A stretch of 64,000 nt of DNA, from the NCBI GenBank assembly GCA_001464455.1, contig LNEI01000010.1, forward strand, positions 186,001 to 250,000, written 5' to 3'. This DNA is from Acidobacteria bacterium Ga0077534 (lineage in GTDB: Bacteria > Acidobacteriota > Blastocatellia > Pyrinomonadales > Pyrinomonadaceae). Under the pieces are notes generated by a model. It was not told the DNA's origin and ran no database searches. It saw only the letters and a program-made list of their open reading frames with translations. Positions 1-8,231 of this stretch are shown one piece after another. The translations under genes were made by a program, and so were the position numbers. Numbering within the stretch: position 1 is the stretch's first letter; each line of letters starts with the position of its first letter.

Positions 1-78
1 TATCTTGCCGTGCGGGTCGAGAGCGTAGGCGGCGTCCGCCGTTCCGTCGACCAGGCCGTTGATATCGCGAAGGTTCAT
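1..78 (-). CDS. N-terminus of a PAS-like protein (partial)
   Basis: The reverse strand opens with an ATG at 78 and reads MNLRDINGLVDGTADAAYAL and on through DPHGKI to the window edge, 26 residues in all. The stretch DAAYALDPHGKI resembles the start of PAS sensor domains, where it is usually followed by a Trp-Asn. Only this start is visible, so the output domain is unknown. The call rests on a short motif and is tentative. Confidence 0.4.
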   Translation of the reverse strand, partial: MNLRDINGLVDGTADAAYALDPHGKI

Positions 79-206
79 AGCGTATTCACATCATAAAAAT
101 GATGTAAACAGATTATTGTCCGAAATGCGGCAGATAGCCAAATATATATCTAACGCGGCGGTTCGCAGACAAGCGAAAACGCCCGAAACTACTGGAGGAT
201 TTCGTT

Positions 207-395
207 ATGCCCTTAAAGATATATGCTGGTGTTTGGCTGCTTGGGATCGTTGCCGTCTTTATCACTTACCTGACCGGGAATTTCACCCCGCCGGTCGCCG
301 TGTTCTTCGGATTCTTATCTTTTGGAGCGATCTTTATGGGGATCATGGGTGTGTTGCCGATGACGGTTTCCCCGCATCATACACACCACGAATGA
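207..395 (+). CDS. small two-helix membrane protein
   Basis: This 62-residue protein has a good Shine-Dalgarno (GGAGG about 8 nt before the ATG). It has two hydrophobic segments at roughly residues 4-23 and 28-52, and a His-rich tail (HHTHHE). The short polar turn between the helices suggests a hairpin in the inner membrane. I recognise no family. The longer overlapping frame from 59 has no such signals and is taken as a shadow. Confidence 0.6.
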   Translation: MPLKIYAGVWLLGIVAVFITYLTGNFTPPVAVFFGFLSFGAIFMGIMGVLPMTVSPHHTHHE

Positions 396-412
396 TCGGC
401 TGAACTTGCAGC

Positions 413-667
413 CTAGACGACGACGGCCGGGAGGAGCGAACCCTTCGGATCAGAAGCAAAGGCCTGGCCGTCCTCGATCTTTCCAATAATTCCGTGAAAC
501 GTGATATCACCCCCCGGTGTCACCACGACGACGACGTCACCTGGACTATAAAGTTTCTCGTCGATGGGAAACTTTACGATGGTGGCGTTGCCGTTTTCTG
601 AAGAAACGACGTCGTATTCAAATGTATCGGCGTTAAAACTGATAGTTTGGCAAAAGGCTACTTCCAT
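413..667 (-). CDS. conserved hypothetical protein, 84 aa
   Basis: This is a small acidic, beta-rich protein without a signal peptide or membrane helix. It reads as a regular alternation of hydrophobic and charged residues (for example SPGDVVVVVTPGGDITF), which suggests a small beta barrel or cofactor-free fold. It stands alone, convergent with the membrane protein gene before it. Function unknown. Codon use looks like a real gene, but support is modest. Confidence 0.5.
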   Translation of the reverse strand: MEVAFCQTISFNADTFEYDVVSSENGNATIVKFPIDEKLYSPGDVVVVVTPGGDITFHGIIGKIEDGQAFASDPKGSLLPAVVV

Positions 668-826
668 AACTCAAGATTAAATCACAAATAACGCCGCAAC
701 GCACAGATGCTAGCCCAAACCACGATAAAATGGGGAAGAAAAACCCTTGGTTGAGGCGGCTCCGGGCGTTTTTTTGTCTGATATTAGGCGGTAAATGCGT
801 GATCTGTCACGAAATTAAGGCGGGCC

Positions 827-975
827 GACCCCTTAACCCAGCGGGCTGACCCCTCAACCCAGCGGGCTGACCTCTCAACCCAGCGGGCTGACTGCTCAAC
901 CCAGCGGGCTGACCTCTCAACCCAGCGGGCTGACTGCTCAACCCAGCGGGCTGACCGCTCAACCCGGCGGGTTTA
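827..975. repeat. 21-bp minisatellite, about 7 copies
   Basis: About seven head-to-tail copies of a 21-bp unit close to CAGCGGGCTGACCNCTCAACC, differing mainly at two or three positions (cct, tgc, cgc). The unit is a multiple of three, so on the minus strand it reads as open heptapeptides PAGLSGQ / PAGLRGQ. That frame starts at a GTG that overlaps the stop of the EEP gene at 1037. No spacers or CRISPR-like dyads are present. The rest of 668-1036 shows no gene I can support. Confidence 0.85.
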
Positions 976-1036
976 TCACTTGGAAGTACTGGAAAAGTGC
1001 TGATCTCTTGCCTGCGGATCGAGTTTGCGGCGGCGA

Positions 1037-2278
1037 TCACGCTTTTGCTTTGGCAATTAGGTCGACGGCGATCGCGTCGTGATCGGAAAGCGGCGAGCCG
1101 TCTTTATCGGCCAGGTTTTGGACGGTCCGCGGCTCCGTACCGGGAGCTAACTCGAGCCCTTTTACCGCAAACCAGTCCAATCTTGTCGAGACTTTGCCGC
1201 CGACACGTCCCGCCGCCCAAAAAATGAACGGAAAGCACCACGCCGGCACCCAATCGGCGAGATTTGTGTTCTTTTCGATGCTGCCGATGTCGTAATGCAG
1301 CGTTCCCTGACCGATGTTATTGAGTTCGCGGAAGCGGTAACCGCGGGTTTCGAGCATATTGAACAGCGGCCTCTCGAAATATCGCTCGGGATGCGGCAGG
1401 TGGTTCAGGGCGACGTTCTTCGGCCCCATCATTACGCGTCGCCAATAGCCGAAGATCGCACGGGTTCCGCTCTGCGAGTTAAATCCGGTGGTGTTCCAGT
1501 CGCCGCCGATGATCGTCGGAAGAGGTGCGAGCGTCTCGAGATGGTCGAGGATCAGCTGCATCTGCATTTTGCGATGCTTTCGCGAACAGTGAGCGTCCAG
1601 ATGCACCGTCACCGCACGCAGATCGCCCGCCGGGTGCTCTATGTCCGCGACGATAGCACGCAGATAGCCGATCCGCTTCTCTTTGCCCCACATTTTGTCC
1701 TTGCCGTTCGGCAGAGGGACGGCGTGGACGTTCTTCAACGGAAAGCGTGAGAACATCGAGAGCCCATGGATCGAGACAGTGTTGTCGCCGGCCATCTCAG
1801 ATTCGACGCCGCTGCCTTTCTGCAGTGCGATGTATACGGGAGCGAAGGCGTAGTGGAGGCCCAGACGCTCGGCGATCTCCTTTGCAACAAAACGATTGCC
1901 GCTGCGGGCCATTCCGTAGTCGAGTTCTGTGAGGAGAAGCAGGTCGCGGTTTGCAAGTTGTTCGTGCGACGCGAGAGCATTAACGATGCCGTCGAATTTT
2001 ATACCGCGTTCGAGGTTCCAGGCCACAACGCTGATGGCTGCGGCCGTGCCACCTGCTGGTGACTTATCGCTATCGAATTCCACACCCGCTGCATCAGGTG
2101 GAGCTGACACCACGACGGCGTTCAAGATCCGCTCGACGTCGTCTCGGATCTTCGGATACAGAACAGACGCTTCCATCTCGGCCGTAGACTCAAAGGTCAG
2201 CAGCTCAGGAAAGTGTCTGTTAAGGTCGTGATCGAGTATCGATGGCGGGCCTGTGAAGCTGTCAGCGGCTGAAGGCAT
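1037..2278 (-). CDS. endonuclease/exonuclease/phosphatase family protein
   Basis: This belongs to the metal-dependent EEP superfamily (DNase I / exonuclease III / inositol phosphatase fold). The motifs appear in the expected order: WNLERG (Asn for metal), LLLTELD (catalytic Glu), VHLDAHCS, GGDWNTTGFN (the Asp/Asn pair) and, near the end, LSDHDAIAVDL (the SDH motif). The N-terminal 90 residues are not part of the domain. A GTG 33 nt further upstream is also open, but it lies inside a palindromic repeat, so the ATG giving MPSAADS is preferred. The substrate cannot be told: it may be nucleic acid, lipid or phosphoester. Confidence 0.82.
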   Translation of the reverse strand: MPSAADSFTGPPSILDHDLNRHFPELLTFESTAEMEASVLYPKIRDDVERILNAVVVSAPPDAAGVEFDSDKSPAGGTAAAISVVAWNLERGIKFDGIVNALASHEQLANRDLLLLTELDYGMARSGNRFVAKEIAERLGLHYAFAPVYIALQKGSGVESEMAGDNTVSIHGLSMFSRFPLKNVHAVPLPNGKDKMWGKEKRIGYLRAIVADIEHPAGDLRAVTVHLDAHCSRKHRKMQMQLILDHLETLAPLPTIIGGDWNTTGFNSQSGTRAIFGYWRRVMMGPKNVALNHLPHPERYFERPLFNMLETRGYRFRELNNIGQGTLHYDIGSIEKNTNLADWVPAWCFPFIFWAAGRVGGKVSTRLDWFAVKGLELAPGTEPRTVQNLADKDGSPLSDHDAIAVDLIAKAKA

Positions 2279-2284
2279 AAGATG

Positions 2285-2390
2285 ACTGGACCGCAAGCGT
2301 CCCGCTTGCACATGAATTGCTCGGCAAGTCGAATGGATAATCCTAGTAGTTTATCACCGCTGCTGGCAAGCGAGACGCTTGCGGTCCAGT
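2285..2390. repeat. palindromic intergenic repeat (GGACCGCAAGCG family)
   Basis: Two inverted arms, about CTGGACCGCAAGCGTCCCGC on the left and the reverse of the same (GACGCTTGCGGTCCAG) at 2374-2390 on the right, enclose a short AT-rich centre. Related copies stand at 16563-16633 and 57835-57858, where the core reads GGACCGCAGGCATCCTGCCTGCG and ACTGGAGCGCAGGCTTCCAGCC. The element looks like a dispersed REP/MITE-type repeat. Confidence 0.7.
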
Positions 2391-2396
2391 CGGACC

Positions 2397-3608
2397 TTAG
2401 TCATCATGGCGCTCTTTCACCGGAGCGATGGTCAGGTAATCGGCGGTGATCCGTGCGGTATATGTCGTTAGCAGCTCGTCGATCCGCTCCTGCGATTTTG
2501 ATTGAAAGATGAATCCGACGTGGCGTGGCTTCTTGACCGAGTAGACGATCTCGTCGTCAGTAAACGCGGAGGTGTCCGGGTGTTCGGTATTTGCGAGGGC
2601 GAGCGTGACGCCGGCGAATTCTTTGCGGAGTTTTGGCAGCTTGTAGGGCCGTTCGTCGCTGGCGATCTCCAGTTTTGCCCATTCGCGCCAGAGGTTGAAG
2701 TTGCAGGCGTATTCCAGAACGTTTGCAATATAAGCTCCGCCGACTCGACAGGCGACCTCGAGCAGAAAGAACTCACCCGTCTCTTCGCTCTGCAAAAACT
2801 CGGCATGAGCTACACCGCTTTCGTACTCAAAGGCCATCAGCAAGGCGCGATTCATAGTCTCGAGCTGCTTTCGCTCCTTCGATTTGTACGGCGTGATGGA
2901 CGAAGTGAAAACGCCGCCGTAATGCGAGACGTTGAACGGCGTCGTACCGTATTGACTCACCCCGCAGGCCGCGACCTTGCCGCCGTGGACGACAGAATCG
3001 ACGTGATAGACCTTACCCTCGATGAAGCGTTCGATCAGGAATTGCGATGGATGGTCGCGCCAGGTGTTGCGGTTGTCGAGCTCGGTCAGGATGCTCCACG
3101 CTTCGTCCGCCGTTTCGCACTTTCTGATGCCGAACGCCGAAACTTCGTTACGCGGCTTGATGATCCAGGGGGCCGGAACTGTCGTGAGGAATGTGTTTAT
3201 GTCTTCCGCATTGAACGCCGGGGTGAATTCCGGGCAGGGAATTCCGGCATCGTGAGCGATGTTTCGCATCGTCAGCTTATCGCGAAACCGCATAGCAAAC
3301 GAACGGCTCATCCCCGGCAGATTCAAGTGCTCGCGGGCCATCGCGGCGGTCAGCACGTCAAATTCGTCGAGCCCGACGACCTTGTCGATCCGACGCGAAC
3401 CCGCGAGATTGGTCACCGCTCGAATGTAATCGAGCATGCCCGCGTCGTCGTCAACAGTTCTTGCGTCGCCTATCGCTGTCCACGGCCACGCTTCATCAAG
3501 CAGCTTTTTTCGCGTAACGAGCGTCACGAGCCAACCGGCATTGTGGCATTCCTCGATAAACTCAGACCCCTTGTAATCGCTTGCGATGATCGCAATGTGC
3601 TTCTGCAT
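2397..3608 (-). CDS. ATP-grasp domain protein
   Basis: This is a 403-residue ATP-dependent ligase of the ATP-grasp superfamily, close in style to carbamoyl-phosphate-synthase-like or L-amino-acid ligase proteins. It has a Rossmann-like pre-ATP-grasp domain (MQKHIAIIASDYKGSEFI) and then the ATP-binding part with WIIKPRNEVSAFGI (nucleotide-binding Lys). The stretch FLIERFIEGKVYHVDSVV follows. The metal-binding LLEVACRVGGAYI corresponds to the usual E-x-N/A-x-R-xGG. The members of this group join a carboxylate to an amine through an acyl phosphate. The substrate here is unknown and no partner enzyme sits nearby. Confidence 0.82.
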   Translation of the reverse strand: MQKHIAIIASDYKGSEFIEECHNAGWLVTLVTRKKLLDEAWPWTAIGDARTVDDDAGMLDYIRAVTNLAGSRRIDKVVGLDEFDVLTAAMAREHLNLPGMSRSFAMRFRDKLTMRNIAHDAGIPCPEFTPAFNAEDINTFLTTVPAPWIIKPRNEVSAFGIRKCETADEAWSILTELDNRNTWRDHPSQFLIERFIEGKVYHVDSVVHGGKVAACGVSQYGTTPFNVSHYGGVFTSSITPYKSKERKQLETMNRALLMAFEYESGVAHAEFLQSEETGEFFLLEVACRVGGAYIANVLEYACNFNLWREWAKLEIASDERPYKLPKLRKEFAGVTLALANTEHPDTSAFTDDEIVYSVKKPRHVGFIFQSKSQERIDELLTTYTARITADYLTIAPVKERHDD

Positions 3609-3625
3609 AAAGTGGTATTTTCAGA

Positions 3626-3637
3626 TACGGTACCGTA
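3626..3637. promoter_or_regulatory. perfect 12-bp palindrome in a divergent promoter region
   Basis: TACGGTACCGTA is a perfect dyad between the divergent ATP-grasp and M50 protease genes, 18 nt upstream of the former's start. It could be a repressor site or simply chance. No regulator gene adjoins. Confidence 0.25.
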
Positions 3638-3756
3638 CCGGCTCTTTCCTTGGACCAGATTTTCTTTTGAAATAAAAGAATGGCACAATTTAGCTGCTGA
3701 AACAACAAAAAACCGTGCCATTGCGCGGGAATTTTGAGAAAGCTGGCGACCGTAAT

Positions 3757-4449
3757 ATGGAAAATTTTGATCTAGTTAATCTACTCAGCAATCTCATCCC
3801 TTACATCGTAGTGCTGCTGCTCGCGATCTCGTGTCACGAGGCCGGCCACGCGTGGATGTCGATGAAATATGGCGACGACACAGCTTACATGCTCGGACGC
3901 GTCACGATCAACCCGGTCGCCCATACCGATCCGATCGGAACTCTGTTGATCCCGATAGCAACTTTTGTGCTCACATTTACGACCGGAACCAGAGTCCCGT
4001 TAATTGGCTGGGGAAAGCCCACGCCGGTTAATCCGCGTAACTGGACCAAATACAAAGAAGCCAATGTAATGGTCTCTATCGCGGGAATTTTGGCAAATCT
4101 GATCCTCGCGACAGCCGGCTTCATCATTTTCAAGACGCTTATCGAGACCGAGGTAATAAACGGGGTAAACATCCGCGAGGGGATAGTCAAAGTCGTCGCC
4201 ACCTTCTTAAGTTATCTGATCTTTTTGAACGTCTCGCTGGCAGTCTTTAACCTGCTGCCCTTCCCTCCGCTCGACGGCAGCAAGGTTTTGTCGACATTCT
4301 TACCTGCGAGCTTTCAGCCGATCTTCGATATGCTCGAGCAGTACGGGTTTTTGATCCTGATGCTGCTGGTCTACGTCGGAGTTATCGGCCTGATAATGTA
4401 CCCGTTTTACATGATCGTCGATTATTTGCTTTATACGCGGTGGTTCTAG
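3757..4449 (+). CDS. site-2 protease family (M50) membrane metalloprotease
   Basis: This is a polytopic zinc protease that cleaves substrates within the membrane. The zinc motif HEAGH lies in the first hydrophobic helix (about residue 28 from this start). The second M50 motif, LLPFPPLDGSKV, which carries the third zinc ligand Asp, is near residue 170. At 230 residues with about five helices and no PDZ domain, it matches the short YwhC/YdiL-like branch of M50. A GTG at 3715 extends the frame by 14 polar residues. The ATG giving MENFDLVN is a better start for a membrane protein. Confidence 0.85.
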   Translation: MENFDLVNLLSNLIPYIVVLLLAISCHEAGHAWMSMKYGDDTAYMLGRVTINPVAHTDPIGTLLIPIATFVLTFTTGTRVPLIGWGKPTPVNPRNWTKYKEANVMVSIAGILANLILATAGFIIFKTLIETEVINGVNIREGIVKVVATFLSYLIFLNVSLAVFNLLPFPPLDGSKVLSTFLPASFQPIFDMLEQYGFLILMLLVYVGVIGLIMYPFYMIVDYLLYTRWF

Positions 4450-4457
4450 TGTGAGCT

Positions 4458-4702
4458 ATGCCCGTAGTTTTTTATTTTCAGGGAATTAAATTTTTCTTCT
4501 TCTCGAACGAAGGTGATCCGAGAGAGCCAGCACATGTTCATGTGAGAAAGGAACTAGCCTGGCAAAGTTTTGGCTGCATCCCCTTGTGCAACTTGCCGAA
4601 TCGTACGGCTTTTCTTCGAGAGAGCTTAACAAGATCGCAAAAATTGTCGAGAATAGGAAATCTGAGATCGAGGCGACATGGAATGAACACTTTGAATCTT
4701 GA
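4458..4702 (+). pseudogene. DUF4160 protein with a one-base frameshift
   Basis: The frame starts MPVVFYFQGIKFFFFSNEGD and reaches AHVHVRK, the typical DUF4160 opening. The family's continuation (AKFWLHPLVQLAESYGFSSR, then ELNKIAKIVENR) is encoded intact, but in another frame, running to a TGA at 4700-4702. Adding one G to the GG at 4550-4551 would restore HVHVRKGTSLAKFWLHP across the joint. Everything else about the gene is normal, so this is either a recent single-base deletion or a sequencing error. It overlaps the DUF2442 gene by 20 nt, the usual arrangement for this pair. Confidence 0.8.
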
Positions 4703-4964
4703 GGCACTGGCAGCAGCGGTTACATTTGATACCGACAATATGTGGGTAGAGCTGACGGATGGCCGCCAACTCGGGGTGCCGCTTGTTTATTTTCCGCGCT
4801 TGGCCAACGCCTCTCCCGCCGAGCGGAATAAGTGCATGATAAGCGGCGGCGGACGAGGTTTGCACTGGGACGAACTTGACGAAGATATATCGGTTCCAGC
4901 ACTCCTCGCCGGAAAGGTGGACCGCACCGTGAAAAGCATAGATAAGCTAAAAGAAGCCGCCTAG
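4683..4964 (+). CDS. DUF2442 protein
   Basis: This is a 93-residue protein. The segment FDTDNMWVELTDGRQLGVPL followed by YFPRL and the late GRGLHWDELDEDISV are the hallmarks of DUF2442. Family members commonly sit next to DUF4160 genes, as here, and the pair has been suggested to be toxin-antitoxin-like, although the function is not established. The start is the ATG inside the end of the DUF4160 gene. The in-frame upstream extension is a product of the DUF4160 frameshift. Confidence 0.8.
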   Translation: MNTLNLEALAAAVTFDTDNMWVELTDGRQLGVPLVYFPRLANASPAERNKCMISGGGRGLHWDELDEDISVPALLAGKVDRTVKSIDKLKEAA

Positions 4965-4998
4965 AGTCCTGCCCCAGATCTGCACTTTCCTTGATGTT

Positions 4999-5979
4999 AT
5001 GAAGAAACGTATATTTAGCGGTGCTCAGCCCACCGGCAAGCTCCATATTGGAAATTATCTCGGTGCCCTCAAGAACTGGGTCGCGCTGCAGGACGATTAC
5101 GACGCGCTGTATTGCATCGTAAATCTCCACTCCATCACGCTGCCGCAGAACCCTGACGAACTGCGGCGGAATACGCTTGACCTCGCTCGAGTGTACTTGG
5201 CGGCCGGGCTCGACCCGTCTCGGTCGATCATTTTTGTCCAGTCGGATGTTCCGCAGCACGCGGAACTCGCTTGGGTCCTGTCGTGCATCACGCGCTTGGG
5301 CGAACTTGAGCGTATGACGCAATTTAAGGACAAGGGAAAGGGGAATACCGAGCGGGTCGGCGTCGGGCTTCTTACGTATCCTGTCCTGATGGCGGCAGAC
5401 ATTTTACTTTATCAAACCGATCTGGTTCCGGTCGGTCAGGATCAGAAGCAGCATCTCGAGCTCTGCCGTGATATTGCCGAGCGATTCAATCGTGATTTTG
5501 GTGAGACCTTTCGAATCCCCGATCCTTACATTCCAAAAGCTGGTGCGAGTATCAAATCGCTCCTCGACCCCGAACGTAAGATGTCAAAATCGGACGAAAA
5601 CGCGAATGGGTCGATCTTTCTGACGGACGATGCCGACACGATCCTCAAGAAATTTAAGCGGGCAGTAACCGATAGCGGAACGGCTATCACTTTCGACGAG
5701 TCGCGTCCTGCTATCAACAATCTGCTTACGATCTACCAACTCGTAACAGACAAGACCGCCGAGGAATGCGTTGTGCATTTCGAGGGCAAAGGCTACGGAC
5801 AGTTCAAGCCTGAACTCGCCGAGGCCGTGATCGAATTCCTTCGGCCGTTTCAGGAAAAGGTACAGCACTTTGACGACGAACATGTCACGAACATATTGAA
5901 AGAGGGGGCCGAAAAGGCTCGAGCTATCGCCGCGGTGACTCTTCAGGATGTTTACTCGCGTATGGGCATCACCAGATGA
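4999..5979 (+). CDS. trpS: tryptophanyl-tRNA synthetase
   Basis: This cytoplasmic class I synthetase charges tRNA-Trp with tryptophan. At 326 residues it has the length of bacterial TrpS. The HIGH-type motif is KLHIGNYLG near residue 15, preceded by SGAQPTG. The KMSKS loop is complete in ERKMSKSDENA near residue 195. The Rossmann segment MAADILLYQTDLVPVGQDQK is also characteristic. It stands alone, 34 nt after the DUF2442 gene. Confidence 0.97.
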   Translation: MKKRIFSGAQPTGKLHIGNYLGALKNWVALQDDYDALYCIVNLHSITLPQNPDELRRNTLDLARVYLAAGLDPSRSIIFVQSDVPQHAELAWVLSCITRLGELERMTQFKDKGKGNTERVGVGLLTYPVLMAADILLYQTDLVPVGQDQKQHLELCRDIAERFNRDFGETFRIPDPYIPKAGASIKSLLDPERKMSKSDENANGSIFLTDDADTILKKFKRAVTDSGTAITFDESRPAINNLLTIYQLVTDKTAEECVVHFEGKGYGQFKPELAEAVIEFLRPFQEKVQHFDDEHVTNILKEGAEKARAIAAVTLQDVYSRMGITR

Positions 5980-5988
5980 TTTGCTGAT

Positions 5989-6594
5989 CTAGTCAACCTT
6001 GCCTTTCCAAAAATACTGGATCGGGCTTCCGAGCACGATGATCGCGTGGAGAATTAGGAAAGGATAAACGAACAGCGATTCCGAAAACATTGCCAGAAAG
6101 AATCCGATAAACGTGGATAGAAAAATAACGAAGACACCGCCGAGGCTTTCGCTTAGAAAAAACTCGGCTTTTTTGAGCGTTAGCGGGCGCATAAGAAATA
6201 GATTCGAGAAGAACTCGAAAAGCTGAAATCCGCCGATCAGGACAAGCGCAAATTTTACCTCTTCAAAGTCGAACGGGGCTTTGAGTACTATGAATACGAA
6301 CGCGGTGACAAAGATCACGCAGCCGACTATAAATCCTGACGATATGAGCAAGAAACTCTTGATAAGGTCAGTCTTTCGGCCATAGTTCCCGATCTTTGGA
6401 GATTCCTGCGGCGGAGCAAGCAGCAAAACCGTTAGGATCGAGAGAAATACTGCGATGATCGCCTCGACCATGTACAGGAACATCAGCATTACTCCTGACA
6501 GGTCGTCGATGAACCACAATATCGCCGGGATCAGGTAGATCACGATCCCCGTTATCTCAGAAATTGCTAATTTAGCGAGTGAACGTTTTCTCAC
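5989..6594 (-). CDS. polytopic membrane protein, unknown function
   Basis: This protein of 201 residues has about six hydrophobic helices, starting with ISEITGIVIYLIPAILWFI, and charged loops between them. The pattern (a first pair of helices, a basic linker, then two more pairs) recalls the DUF6498 group, but I cannot confirm that by eye. It is convergent with trpS and separated from it by only 9 nt. No catalytic motif is visible. Confidence 0.65.
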   Translation of the reverse strand: MRKRSLAKLAISEITGIVIYLIPAILWFIDDLSGVMLMFLYMVEAIIAVFLSILTVLLLAPPQESPKIGNYGRKTDLIKSFLLISSGFIVGCVIFVTAFVFIVLKAPFDFEEVKFALVLIGGFQLFEFFSNLFLMRPLTLKKAEFFLSESLGGVFVIFLSTFIGFFLAMFSESLFVYPFLILHAIIVLGSPIQYFWKGKVD

Positions 6595-6766
6595 CTTTCA
6601 GATCCCTTGAAAACGGAATATCACATTTCCATCCAAACCGATATTGCCAACCAGTAGCAAAAGTTTCATCATCTATATGGAAACAAGCAAGTTAGAGATT
6701 ATAAATTGAGAGTCGTAGTGCCGCCAAAGATCTTTACGCATTGTGCTTGATCCGGCTTCTAGAATT

Positions 6767-7120
6767 ATGAACATCACAGTCTACGAAAAACCGACCTGTA
6801 CCACCTGCCGCAAACTGAACAAGCTGTTCACAGAAAATGGCGTCGAGTGGGAGAAGGTGAACTATTTCATCGAGCCGTTTACGGAGAAGAAGCTGACGGC
6901 CTTGCTAAAGAAGACGGGGCTGCGGCCGTACGATGTTTTGCGCCGAAACGAGCCGGACTACAAATTGGCGGGAATCGATAAAGATTCCAATGATGCGGAC
7001 GTGATCTCCGCGATGGTCAGATATCCCGCGATCATTCAGCGTCCTATCGTCGAGGTTGGAGATGAAGCGGTGCTCGCCCGGCCTATTGAGAAAGCTTTGG
7101 AGATCATTGGTAAGAAATGA
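6767..7120 (+). CDS. ArsC/Spx-type thioredoxin-fold reductase
   Basis: This is a 117-residue protein of the ArsC (glutaredoxin-linked arsenate reductase)/YffB family. It opens with ITVYEKPTCTTCRKLNKLF, so both cysteines of the CxxC are present. The family's arginine region appears as LRRNEPDY, and IIQRPIVEVGDEAVLARP carries the later arginines. No ars operon surrounds it, so arsenate may not be the substrate. Start: the ATG giving MNITVYEK fits family length. An upstream in-frame start adds eight residues. Its stop overlaps the following lipoprotein gene by 4 nt (ATGA), so the two are probably cotranslated. Confidence 0.85.
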   Translation: MNITVYEKPTCTTCRKLNKLFTENGVEWEKVNYFIEPFTEKKLTALLKKTGLRPYDVLRRNEPDYKLAGIDKDSNDADVISAMVRYPAIIQRPIVEVGDEAVLARPIEKALEIIGKK

Positions 7121-7608
7121 AGAAAATACTGCTGATCTTTCTCCTGTGTTCGATCGCCTCGACGTCGGCTTGTGATGTCCGAGGCGACACGGCAAAAAGG
7201 GGTGTGGAGAAATATCTGCCGACTCCTACGCCGCCATTTTCGCCCATCCCGACCCCAACGCCCATCGATCCCGCATATAACGTTGCGGCTGACACGAGTG
7301 TTGAGGGTGACACGATCCATAGCAACGGATCTGGTCAAAAGAAGGCAGAAACCTGCAAGAAACTTGACCGGGTGATGGTAAACGGCGACGATAATGTTCT
7401 GACGGTGAAAGGCGTTTGTCGCCAGATCATGATCAACGGCGATAGAAACAAGATATCAGCGGATGCTGCGATCGAGTTCGTTTTTAACGGAACCGAGAAC
7501 ACGCTGGAACATTCTCGCTTTGTAAATGGCAAGCTTCCCTTGATCACGCAGAGCACGTCGGGAAATCTTGTTGGACACGTTCCGGTCGCAGGGGACAAGC
7601 AGCGATAG
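7117..7608 (+). CDS. DUF3060 lipoprotein
   Basis: This is a secreted lipoprotein with a typical type II signal peptide: MKK, a hydrophobic core, and the lipobox STSAC with Cys near residue 19. A Pro/Thr-rich linker (TPTPPFSPIPTPTPIDP) follows. The second half, with repeats of V/I-NGDxNxLTV/KIS, is the short beta-helix-like DUF3060 pattern. Function unknown. It probably sits at the cell envelope. Confidence 0.75.
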   Translation: MKKILLIFLLCSIASTSACDVRGDTAKRGVEKYLPTPTPPFSPIPTPTPIDPAYNVAADTSVEGDTIHSNGSGQKKAETCKKLDRVMVNGDDNVLTVKGVCRQIMINGDRNKISADAAIEFVFNGTENTLEHSRFVNGKLPLITQSTSGNLVGHVPVAGDKQR

Positions 7609-7623
7609 ATAAAGTATTTCAAA

Positions 7624-8028
7624 ATGAGCTATACAAACGGCAACGGAAACGGACATCGTCCCAAACCTAAAAACGTCCTTGGTGGAGAACTTCAGAGTTG
7701 CTGTACTGACCCGATGACCGGGTTCTACCGCGATGGTTATTGCCGCACGGGTGTCGATGATACCGGCCGGCATACCGTCTGCATCGAGGCGACGGATGAG
7801 TTTCTCGCTTTCTCAAAGGCGGTCGGCAATGACCTCTCCACGCCAATGCCGCAATATGCATTTCCCGGCCTAAAAGAGGGCGATAAGTGGTGTCTCTGCA
7901 TGCTGCGTTGGCGCGAGGCTCTGAACGCCGGGATGGCTCCACGGGTTTATCTCGAGGCCACACACGAAGCCGCATTGACCGTCGTCTCGCTCGAAGATCT
8001 CAAGCGATTTGCAGTCGAGGCCGATTAA
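7624..8028 (+). CDS. DUF2237 family protein
   Basis: This is a 134-residue protein whose core, LGGELQSCCTDPMTGFYRDG then VCIEATDEFLAFSKAVGNDL and FPGLKEGDKWCLC, matches DUF2237. Several conserved Cys (CC, C, and C-x-C) suggest metal or redox chemistry, but no reaction is known for the family. The first 15 residues are Asn/Gly-rich and probably disordered. It lies 15 nt after the lipoprotein gene, so they may share a transcript. Confidence 0.85.
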   Translation: MSYTNGNGNGHRPKPKNVLGGELQSCCTDPMTGFYRDGYCRTGVDDTGRHTVCIEATDEFLAFSKAVGNDLSTPMPQYAFPGLKEGDKWCLCMLRWREALNAGMAPRVYLEATHEAALTVVSLEDLKRFAVEAD

Positions 8029-8034
8029 GCGATT

Positions 8035-8117
8035 TGCAGCGAAAGTTCGCGGGTTAGCAAGGGCGATACATTCCATCGTTGGATGTTCGCCCTCACTCGC
8101 GCGCAGGCTTTTGCATT
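8035..8117. repeat. palindromic repeat (AAGCCCGC...AGCAAGGGCG family), degenerate copy
   Basis: The left arm CGCGGGTTAGCAAGGGCGATAC and the right arm GTTCGCCCTCACTCGCGCGC then AGGCTTTTGCA are inverted, with a short centre. Better preserved relatives stand at 29844-29975 and 60807-60903. Confidence 0.6.
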
Positions 8118-8129
8118 TCGTATCCGCCG

Positions 8130-8213
8130 TTCCGTGTTTTTCCTTTCATTCCGTGGTTAAATCTAATCCGGAAAACCAACCACGGAGAACACGGAAGGAC
8201 ACGGGAAACGCAA
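8130..8213. repeat. palindromic repeat (AACCACGGA/ACACGG family)
   Basis: CCGTGTTTTTCC and TTCCGTGGTT on the left mirror AACCACGGAGAACACGGA and GGACACGGG on the right. A sister copy lies at 15050-15146. It is intergenic, upstream of the permease gene, and is not part of any likely coding frame. Confidence 0.6.
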
Positions 8214-8231
8214 TTCCGTTCATTTGCTTTA

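Noticed and set aside
827-975. Possible CRISPR array
   Set aside because: Copies are directly adjacent 21-bp units without spacers, so this is a minisatellite.
3680-3697. TGGCACAATTTAGCT as a sigma-54 promoter before the M50 protease gene
   Set aside because: The GG-to-GC spacing is 9 nt instead of 10 and the -12 part is AGC rather than TTGC, so it fits poorly.
2502-3737. 411-codon plus-strand frame opposite the ATP-grasp gene
   Set aside because: It is antisense to a gene with clear family motifs. The translated sequence has no domain and unusual composition.
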